The notes below the pieces were generated by a model. The model did not search any database. It had not been told where the DNA came from and saw only the letters and a list, made by a program, of their open reading frames with translations. A stretch of 40,567 bases of DNA. It comes from Planctomycetaceae bacterium. GTDB taxonomy: Bacteria > Planctomycetota > Planctomycetia > Pirellulales > Pirellulaceae. The translations under genes were made by a program, and so were the position numbers. Within the stretch, counting starts at the first letter, position 1. Every line of letters begins with the position of its first letter. The stretch spans positions 1 through 40,567 of the forward strand of contig JAJTFC010000018.1 of the NCBI GenBank assembly GCA_021298315.1. Direction: 5' to 3'. Of the stretch, positions 1 to 10,200 are shown piece after piece.

Positions 1-987
1 TTGTGGCCCAATCGCGAAGAGAACTCGATTCCAATCGGACACATCACCAACGGAGTTCACGTTCAAAGTTGGCTCGCAGAACAAATGCTACAGCTTTACG
101 ATCGCCACTTTCCCGCACACTGGATAAATCACATGGGTGAACCCGCAGTATGGCAATCGATCCATCAGGTCGATCCGGGTGAGTTGTGGGAAACTCACAA
201 CGCACTGAAAAACATGTTGTTAGCCTTTGTGCGTCGGCGACTTGCCAAGCAGATGGGGCAAAGGGGTGAAAGCCAAGAAGCGATTGATCTAGCAATGAAG
301 ATTGGAAACCCTGCGGCGCTGACCATAGGCTTTGCAAGACGTTTCGCAACTTACAAACGTGCGAACATGATCTTCAAGGATCTCGATCGGATTGCAGCGA
401 TGGTCAGCGATCCAGCTAGACCTGTTCAGATCTTGTTTGCCGGCAAAGCGCACCCGAAGGATGAGCCTGGTAAGCGGTTCATTCAGGAGATTGCCAATTT
501 GCGTGGGGATTCGCGATTCGCCGGCAAGGTCATTTTTATTGAAGACTACGACATCAACGTCTGCAGGCACTTGATCCAAGGGGTCGACGTTTGGTTAAAC
601 AATCCAAGACGTCCGCTGGAAGCATCAGGCACAAGCGGACAGAAAGTGATCCTCAACGGAGGCTTAAATTTAAGCATCCTTGATGGCTGGTGGGCAGAGG
701 CGTTTGATGGTTCCAACGGGTTTGCGATCGGAAAGGGAACCAGCCATGTTGACGATCGGATTACCGATGAACGCGATGCAAGCAACCTTTATGATGCGCT
801 CGATAATCAAGTGATACCGCTGTTTTTCGACAGGGATCAGGATGGATTGCCTGCCGGATGGATTCAAAGGATGCGAAACAGTATCAGCACGTTGGCTTGG
901 CGTTTTAGCAGTCATCGAATGGTGATGGACTATGCCCGAATGGCCTATGTGCCGGCCTCTGGCGGGGTTAGTTGCTCGTTACCTTAG
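1..987 (+). CDS. glgP: alpha-glucan phosphorylase, C-terminal part (cut by window start)
   Basis: This is the 3' end of a glycogen/maltodextrin phosphorylase gene; the frame is open at base 1 and its start lies upstream. The enzyme splits alpha-1,4-glucan with phosphate to give glucose-1-phosphate in the cytoplasm. In the visible 328 residues I see HITNGVH at 14-20, a conserved block around FARRFATYKR (111-120), and the pyridoxal-phosphate motif EASGTSGQK at 207-215, where K215 should carry the cofactor, followed by NGGLNLSILDG. The motif variants fit the shorter bacterial/archaeal 'alpha-glucan family phosphorylase' rather than the long E. coli GlgP type; this is family knowledge, not a computed assignment. 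The gene is followed by a strong intrinsic terminator, so it probably ends its transcription unit. Nothing looks broken in the visible part. Confidence 0.9.
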   Translation: MWPNREENSIPIGHITNGVHVQSWLAEQMLQLYDRHFPAHWINHMGEPAVWQSIHQVDPGELWETHNALKNMLLAFVRRRLAKQMGQRGESQEAIDLAMKIGNPAALTIGFARRFATYKRANMIFKDLDRIAAMVSDPARPVQILFAGKAHPKDEPGKRFIQEIANLRGDSRFAGKVIFIEDYDINVCRHLIQGVDVWLNNPRRPLEASGTSGQKVILNGGLNLSILDGWWAEAFDGSNGFAIGKGTSHVDDRITDERDASNLYDALDNQVIPLFFDRDQDGLPAGWIQRMRNSISTLAWRFSSHRMVMDYARMAYVPASGGVSCSLP

Positions 988-1080
988 GCTCTTTTCGTGT
1001 GACTGGATTGGTTGTCGGTTGCTATAAAGCCATAATGAATCTGTAGCAATTGAGCCGATTAACCGATAACATTTGTTGGG

Positions 1081-1110
1081 CCGCCCCCCTCTTGGGGGGT
1101 GGTTTTTTCT
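1081..1110 (+). terminator. Rho-independent terminator after glgP
   Basis: A nine-base arm CCGCCCCCC (1081-1089) pairs with GGGGGGTGG (1094-1102), with one G-T wobble, around a TCTT loop. Six T residues follow at 1103-1108. It lies 93 bases after the glgP stop and 166 bases before the start of the giant secreted protein gene, so it insulates the two. Confidence 0.85.
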
Positions 1111-1275
1111 AATTTGTCGGATGCCAAGCGGCATAGCTCGACCGATTCGATTTATACTCTTTGGGGGTCGTTTTGACGGACGATCTAACCAACCACACGG
1201 CAGCAGCGGCATTTTTATATTCCAATTCCTCAGCCTGCCGGATTTTCCGCGTTCTTTTTTGAGGTCAGATTGAGC

Positions 1276-4200
1276 ATGTTCAAGAGAAACCGAAGGTCGG
1301 CTCGTCGTTCTTATCGATTCGAGCGATTGGAGTTGCGGACGATGATGGCAAGCGATGTTGTGTGGAACAACGTCAACTGGGATCCATTGTCGGGTGCTCA
1401 GCCACAGATGAGGAATGTGGACTCGTACTATGCGGTCGATCGAGAGATGATCGGCTTGAACATTTCGACCAACAAGCTGGTGATTGGGTTGAATCAATCT
1501 TCGGTGGACTTACCCGAAACACTCAAAGGTGATTTTGGTCTTGGGGGCAGAGCAAGAGTCTATGCATCGAGCGAACCGATCACTCCGGAATTGCTGGCGA
1601 ACTTAGGACGCATTCCCGGAGTTGCCTATACCGCTCCGGTTTTCATCACCACCACAACAGGCACTGAGTTGACGGTTCTCGATGAGTTCATCGTCGACTT
1701 GAAAGCCGGCACGTCGGCCCAAGAGTTTTTCTCTGCATTGCCCGAGGTAGCAAGCTACAGACCGCTCGAAGGTACTACAGATCAATTCGTAGGTCGCTTC
1801 GCACAAACAACAGGACGTGGTGCAATCGACAGAGCGAACATGCTCAGGAACAGTCAATTCGTCGAGTGGGTTGAGCCGAACTTTTATCAGAATTGGGAGC
1901 GGTTTCTGGTCCCCAACGACCCAAGGTTTGGAAATCAGTGGCATTTGAACAACACTGGCCAATCCGGTGGGCTCGCTGATGCGGACGTCGATATGCCGGA
2001 GGCTTGGGACATTAACCCGGGTGGATCTCCGCAGACGGTCATCGCAGTAATCGATGACGGCGTGCAATCGACCCATCCTGATTTGGATATATGGACCAAT
2101 CCCGGTGAGACCGCTGGCAATGGGATTGATGACGATGGGAACGGTTGGATCGACGACATTCACGGTTGGAACTTCGTCTTTGACACCAATCAATCAGAAC
2201 CTCAGGGAACCGATGCTCACGGAACTGCAGTGGCTGGAGTAGCAGCTGCTCGTGGAAACAACAGTCTCGGGGTGGCCGGTGCGGCTTATCGTTCTCAGGT
2301 CATCTCAATCAAGATGTTTGATGGCAATAATGTCGCTAGCACAGCGAACATTGCCGCTGCGCTCCGCTACGCGGCCGGTATCACGTCCAATGGTACAGGC
2401 ACATGGAACGCCGGGGATTTGGTGAATAATTCTTGGGGTGGCGGGGCTTCGTCTGCGGCCATCAACAACGCCTTGGTCGACGGCACGACCATTGGACGCA
2501 ACGGGATCGGTGCAACATACCTTTTTGCATCGGGCAATAGCGGTGCGGCCAGTGTCAGCCAGCCAGCAGCTCAATCGGCTAACATTCCCGGCGTAATTGC
2601 CGTAGGAGCGACTACCAATCAAGGAGTCCGATCCAACTACAGCCAATACGGCACACCGCTAGATTTGGTAGCTCCTAGCAACGGTGGTACTTTAGCGATC
2701 GACACGACCGACCGCACAGGAGCCGCCGGATATGCAAGCGGAGACTATACGGGAACAGGTGGCACAGGCTTTGGCGGGACATCCTCTGCAACTCCTTTGT
2801 CGTCGGGTATTGCAGCATTGGCGTTGGCTCAAGCCGACTTGGTTGGCGTGACGATTCGTCCGACTGAAATGCGCGCGCTAATGCGCAACAACACCGATCT
2901 CATCGGAGGCGTTACGTACGATATCAATACTGGAAAACACATCCAGTACGGTTATGGAAGAATCAACGCAGCAACCTTGCTAAGTGGTATCGGGAATCCC
3001 GAGATATCGGTTGTTGATACCACACGTGAATATCCTTCAGGATCGACTTTTAATGTAGGCTCGACCGTTGCAGGGCAGTTTGTGGAGGCAAACTTAAGGA
3101 TTAGAAACCAAGGGACGCGCAACCTGGATATCAACTCGATCGATATTCCAGCAACTTTTTCAATTGTAGGATTTACCAGTGGATCGCTTGCCCTTGGTGA
3201 ATCGATCGTGATTCGTGTAAGGTTCAGTCCGACCCTGCCCGGCACCTTTTCTCAGGATATGGTGATTAACAACAATGACAGCAATGAGTCTGTTACAGTA
3301 ATACGGCTAAGCGGCACCGCCACGGCTGCGAGGATTTCAGGGTCGGTCTTTGAGGATTTCAACAACAGCGCTACCTTCGATACGTTTGAACGCGGTGTGG
3401 GTTCTGGTGGATTTGTGTACCTAGATACGAACAACAATGCTCTGTTCGATACGGGAGAGCAGCAAACTGTCATCGATGCATCGGGCTTTTACGCATTCCC
3501 AACGCTTGCCAATGGAACTTACACGGTACGAGTAAACTTATCTGGCTGGACGCTAACGACACCCAACAGCTTCTACACCGTAAATCTTACGAACCCTTCT
3601 GACTTCTCCCAAGGGAATGATTTTGGATATGGAAAAAACAATCGCTTCTATGCATTTGTTTTCGAAGACCTCGACTCTGACGGAGTGTTCAACAACGGCG
3701 ATCTTCCACTGCCTAATTTTGTTGTCAATGGCGGTGCTGCCAGCTATACAGAAAACACACCTGTTGACATCGTGGATCTAGCAACAGTCTTTTCCACGCT
3801 CAATGTTCCGTCAGGTGGACCAACAATCAATGATCTTGATGTCGAGCTAAACATATTACACAGCTGGAATGGTGATATGGAAATCACTTTGATCGCCCCT
3901 GATAACACAGCGAGAATTCTAAAGCTATCGGATCCAAGCGCTATGGATGACTCCGATAACATGCTCGGCACGATTCTCGACGACGAAGCAACCACGCCGA
4001 TATCATTTGGAATTGGACCCTACACAGGTCGATTTCAACCCGCTGAATCGTTAGCCGCCTTCGATGGGCTCAATAGCCCTGGTGCATGGACTTTAGCCAT
4101 TGAAGATATCTTCAACTTTGACACTGGAGTTTTGCTTGACTGGACTCTACTCATCAATAGTGGTCAGATAGCCACCTCCGATGCTAACGGATGGGCCTTG

Positions 4201-7200
4201 ATGGATGTCAATGATGGCTTGATCAATGCGTTGCTTGAATTGCAACCGAATTACATCTACACCGCGCCGGCGAACGGGTTGCACTCTTTTGTTGCTAATG
4301 GTAATCCGATATTCGGTCGTACCTACGGAGCAGTAATACCTCCTCTACCTCCAACCAACATCGATGTTGCCCCAAGCGGGATACCTGAGAACGAGCCTAT
4401 CGGCACCTTGGTCGGAATACTCACAAGCCGGGATCCAAATCGAAACGAAACTTTCACCTACTCTCTCGTCAACGGAGCGGGTGATATCGACAATGCTCGT
4501 TTCGAAATTGTCGGGGATCAAGTTTTTGCACTTGAGACGTTCAATTACGAGACGGATCAAAGTTTCACGATTCGCGTCCGGTCGACCGACTCAACCAATT
4601 TGACCTACGAAGAAGCGATCATCATTTCGGTGGTCAACGTCAACGAGGACCCGTTGGATATCAACTTGAATCCAAGCAATGTCGATGAGAACTCTGCAGT
4701 GGGACGTTACGTCGGAACGTTCTCGACTGTTGACACGGACTTCCTGACGGACTTTACCTTCGACTACCAACTAGTCGCAGGTGCGGGGGACACCCACAAC
4801 AGCTCGTTTGCGATCGTAAACGGAGACCTTCAAGTCAACGGTCCGATTGACTACGAAGTGACTCCTACCATGTCCATACGCGTGCGAACAACCGATCTTG
4901 GTGGTTTGTCCTACGAAGAAATCCTAACGATCAACATCAACAACGTTAACGAAACGCCGACACAAATCAATTTGTCCAACGCTTCGTTACCCGAGAACGA
5001 GCCTGCAGGCTACGAAATCGGTACTCTCTCCAACAACGATCCGGATGCAGGGGATACGCTTGTATACTCCCTAGTTACTGGTACAGGTAGTGATGACAAC
5101 ATCATGTTCCAGATCGTTGGAGATAAACTACAGTCTGCCGTTACCTTCGATTTCGAAGCCCGTAGCTCTTACAATATCCGCATCCGTGTGACCGACCGTG
5201 GAGGATTCTTTGTCGAGCGAGCGTTCGTCATCAATGTTACGGACGTAAACGAACCACCCGCTGCGATCACCATTTCCAACAATCGTATCCGTGAGAATCT
5301 ACCTGCCGGAACCTTTATCGGCACGGTTTCATCCACCGATGTCGACAACGGGGACTCCGTAACGATCGCGATCGTCAGTGGCCCTGGAGGAGAGGACAAC
5401 AGCAATTTCCAACTTATAGGACGCGATCTATTCTCAACGGCAAGCTTCGACTTTGAAGCCAAACGACTCCTGAGCGTCCTGTTCGAAGCGACCGACAGTT
5501 CTGGACTTTCCACCCGCCAGATCCTCCAAATCGCTGTAACGAACGTTAACGAAGCACCTACATCGGTGGCTCTGACCCCGGATTCGATTCCAGAAAGTGT
5601 GATCGTTGGAACAACAATTGGAAACCTCATCACAACCGATATCGATGGCGACAACGTCTTCCGCTACGAATTCAGCACCGGTACGGGTTCGGATGATAAC
5701 AGCCTCTTTACGATCCTCGGAGATCAGCTCAAGACCAATTCAACTTTTGATTTCGACGTCAAGAAACTCTACTCGGTTCGGGTTCGAGCAATTGATCTTG
5801 GAGGACTTTCGGTCGAGCAGCAACTCTTCGTGAATATCACGAACGTCAACGATCCACCCACGGACGTTAAGATCTCGAATTCTTCGGTTCCTGAGAATTC
5901 CCCGATCGGTACCGTTGTAGGCTCTTTTAGCACGACCGATGCCGACGATGGCGATTCGCACACTTACAGCTTCGTCTCGGGTGCGGGCGATGCCGACAAC
6001 ACCCTCTTTGCAATCGTCGGGAACAGCCTTGTAACCCGTAACATCTTCAATTTCGAAAGCAGGAACTCCTATTCGATTCGAATTCAGACCGAGGATGCCG
6101 GCGGACTTAAGTTCGAGCAACTCTTCCCGATTTCGATCACGAACGTCAATGAAACCCCTCTATCGGTTCGAATTTCGCGAAGAACCATTGCTGAGAATTC
6201 CCCAATCGGCACAGTTCTAGGAACACTTACAACAACCGATACCGACACTCTAACCGATACCGAATTTGTCTACTCGCTAGTCTCTGGCACTGGTGATACG
6301 AACAACAATCGCTTCATCATTTCGGGCAATCAAGTTCTCTCGAACGCACCGCTTGATTTCGAAACCCTCGATAAGCTTTCGATCCGCGTGCGAAGCACGG
6401 ACTTGGGCGGGTTGTTTACAGAGGCATCGTTTGCGATCGATGTTACCAATGTCAACGAGCTTCCAACAGTCCTGACCCTATCTGCGAACACCATCCTCGA
6501 AAATCAGCCGGTGGGTACTGTGATCGGATTGTTCAGCAACAACGATCCTGATTTCAACGACTCGCACCTCTATACCTTGGAGCCCGGAGCAGGAGGTCAG
6601 GACAATCTGCTATTCGATATCGTTGGTAACGAACTGCGATCTTTCCAAGGCTACGATTTCGAGACCAAGTCGACTTACAACATTCGTGTTCGCGTTACGG
6701 ATCGCGTTGGGGGCTTTATCGAAGCACCGTTTGTGATCAATGTTCTTGATACCAACGAAAACCCCAACAGCTTGGTTCTATCGGCAAACACGATTGCTGA
6801 AGACGCGCCATCTGGAACCGTCATTGGTAGTCTCTCTGGCACGGATCCTGACGCTGGAGCAACCCTAAGCTACAGTCTCGTCAGTGGTGTCGGTAGCAGT
6901 GACAACGCTAGCTTCGTCCTCAATGGCACAACTCTATCGAGCAACGCTTCGTTCGATTTTGAAAACAAGAAGACCTATAGCATCAGGGCGCGGGTGCAAG
7001 ATCAGTTCGGGGCGAGCTTGGAACGCGTATTCCAAATTCTGGTAACCAACGTCAACGAAACCCCAACGATTGTCACGATCAGCCCCAATACCATCAATGA
7101 GAGACTACCAGTGAATTCGTTGGTCGGAGACCTTAGCACTACCGATCCAGATGCTGGCGATACGTTCACCTATTCCTTAGTAAACGGATCTGGCTCACAA

Positions 7201-10200
7201 GACAACAGCTTCTTTACCATCGTCGGTAATAAGCTTCGCTCGACCGCTGTTTTTGACTTTGATGTTCGGTCCAGCTATTCGATTCGCGTTCGATCGGTCG
7301 ATGCCGGTGGATTGTCCGTCGAAACACCGTTGACGGTTCAAGTCCTCAATGTCAATGATCCCCCAACGGATATATCTCTATCCCATAGTACCATCGCTGA
7401 AAACCAGCAGGTGGGCACTCCTACTCTAGTGGGAGTCTTCGGTACGACCGACGCCGATGATTTTGACACCTACAGCTACACTTTTGTGAGTGGAACAGGT
7501 AGTGCGGACAACAGCAAGTGGCAACTCATTGGAAACCAACTCTTCACCAATGCTCCTTTGGATTTCGAGCAGCAACCATCCCATAGCATACGAGTTCGAT
7601 CGACCGACGCAGGTGGACTTTTCTTTGAAAAGGCGTTTGTCATCACGATCACCAATGTCAATGAAACTCCGACATCGATCGTGCTGAGCAGAACCACGAT
7701 TGCGGAAAATGTTCCCATCGGAACTACGATTGGATCTCTAAGCACTTTGGATCCCGATGCAGGGGATTCGTTTACTTATGCATTGGTCTCTGGACAAGGT
7801 AGCGTCGACAACGACCTATTCTCACTTGTCGGCACACAGCTTCGTACAGCGACGAACGTGGATTTCGAGACTCAGCCAAGCTACTCGGTTCGAATTCGAA
7901 CCACCGATGCAGGCGGATTGTCGCTAGAGTCTATCTTTACGATCACCGTAACGAACGTCAACGAAGTTCCAACAGCGATCAACTTGTCACAGAGCGCCTT
8001 TGAAAACCAAGCCATCAGCATTCCAATCGGACAACTCTCGGCCACTGATCCCGATGCATTGGATGTGGTGACCTTTAGCAAGGTTGCTGGAACAGGATCC
8101 AACGATAATGCACTGGTTCGAGTTGATGCCGATGGCAAGATCTATGCTCTAGCACCTCTGAATTTTGAGAGCAAGCCGACGCTTGGCATTCGAGTCCGAG
8201 CCACCGATGCCGGTGGTCTCTTCCTTGAACGAGCTTTCGTCATCAACGTGATCGACCAAAATGACACGCCAACGGATGTCGTTTTGAGTCCGTCTAGCCT
8301 ATTGGAAAACAACGTGCCGGGCGCTCTCGTCGGAACGTTTACCACAACTGACGAAGATGCTGCTGATATCCATACCTATGCTTTAGTGAATGGCTTTGGT
8401 AGCACCGATAACAGCCTATTTACAATCGACGGACCAGATCTTCGGGTCAATGCCAGTCTCGACTTTGAAACCAAATCGAGTTACATGATCCGTGTTCGAG
8501 CGTCGGATCCTCTTGGAGCTTCCTTCGAAAAGGTTCTCAATGTCTTTGTAATCAATCAGAATGAAGCACCGACGAATATCGCACTCTCTGCTAATTCCCT
8601 TAATGAGAACCTAGCAGCAGGAACCACCGTTGGGGTGCTTACCACAACCGACCAAGACGCAGGCGAGACGTTCGTTTATAGCTTAGTGCCGCAGTCGGGC
8701 AGCAGTGACCATACAGCGTTTACTACTGTTGGTAATACCCTTCGAACAACTCGGCCTTTGAATTTCGAGGAGCAATCGGTCTTTAATATCGTGATTCGAT
8801 CGACCGACACGGGTGGAAACTCGACGACCAAGCCCTTTACAGTGTTTGTCAATAATCTCGAGGAAGCTCCGATCAATCTCGAGCTCTCCAACAGTACGAT
8901 TTTGGAGAATTCACCATTTGGAAGTTTGGTTGGATTGCTCTCGGCAGTCGATCCGGATTTAGCCGGGACGGTATCCTTCGCATTGGTTCCCAGTGCTTTG
9001 GACAACGGACAGTTCTTGATCTCCGGAAATCAACTACTGTCGAACGCAGTGTTTAACTTCGAGTCCAAATCGTCTTATCAAGTTCGCGTTCGTGCGACGG
9101 ATGTTGCAGGACAGAACGTGTTCCGGGACTTTGCCATAAGCGTCTCGGATGTCAATGAGGTTCCGACTCTGGTGATCTTGAGTTCGACTGAGATCGCTGA
9201 GAATTCGACGAATCTACTGGTCGCGACACTTACCACAGACGATCCAGATCTCAACGACCCGACCACTTTCGCATTGGTCTCCGGAGCAGGTGGCTCTGAT
9301 AATGGTTCCTTTAACATTGTCGGCAATCGGCTCTTTGCAAACACCGCGTTCGATTTTGAAGCCAAGAGCGTTTACAACATCCGGATTCGAGCGACGGATT
9401 CAGCGAGCAATCAGGCGACCAACGCATTTGTCGTCCGGGTTCTTGATCGCAATGATTCACCCACTGGTGTTGTCTTGACCCCATCGAGTCTACCGGAAAA
9501 CGCAGGTGCCAATCGAGTGATAGGAACGCTTGCAGCGATCGATCAAGATGCCAACGATTCGTTCAGCTACAGCTTCGATTCGCCAACAAGTGACTTTACG
9601 ATCGTTGGCAATCAGTTGGTCGCTAGCCGCTCGTTTGACTTTGAGACCCTGGCTAGCTACACGCCATCGATCGTGGTTCGAGACGCAGCGGGGGCAAGTA
9701 TCGTTGTGCCTGTGAGCGTTCAAGTCACCGATGTCAACGAAAGGCCTACGAACATCCTCATTAGTAGCCAAGCGGTCGATGAGAACTTGGCACCTGGAGC
9801 ATTGGTTGGATTGCTATCGGCCTTGGATGTCGACGCAAACGAAACAGCAGTTTACAGCTTGGTTTCAGGTTCGGGCGGATTCAACAACGCTTCGTTCCGT
9901 ATCAACGGAAACCGACTTGAGACAAATGCTAGGTTCAATTTCGAGAAGCAGGATCTTTACTCGGTTCGAGTTCGAGCGACCGACAAGGGTGGATTGTTCC
10001 TGGAAAAGGCCTTCATTGTCACGATCAACAACATCGCCGAGTTTCCGCCTTTTGCGACCAATGATGCGTTCATCACCTCCTTTGGTCGGCCCATCTCGAT
10101 GAATGTACTTGCCAATGATTCTGGACTTGGTGCAGACCTTGATCCAACCACGGTACGAATCGTGACCCCGCCGACTCAAGGATCTGCGACGGCTTTGCCC

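Noticed and set aside
5169..5654. Long antisense open frames inside the cadherin-repeat gene (also at 9865-10335 and others)
   Set aside because: They recur with the repeat period and are Ser/Arg/Val-rich, as expected of shadow frames of a repetitive coding sequence.
4345..10044. Regular 300-base periodicity considered as a CRISPR or satellite array
   Set aside because: The period is explained by cadherin-like protein repeats in one continuous frame; no short exact repeats with unique spacers occur.
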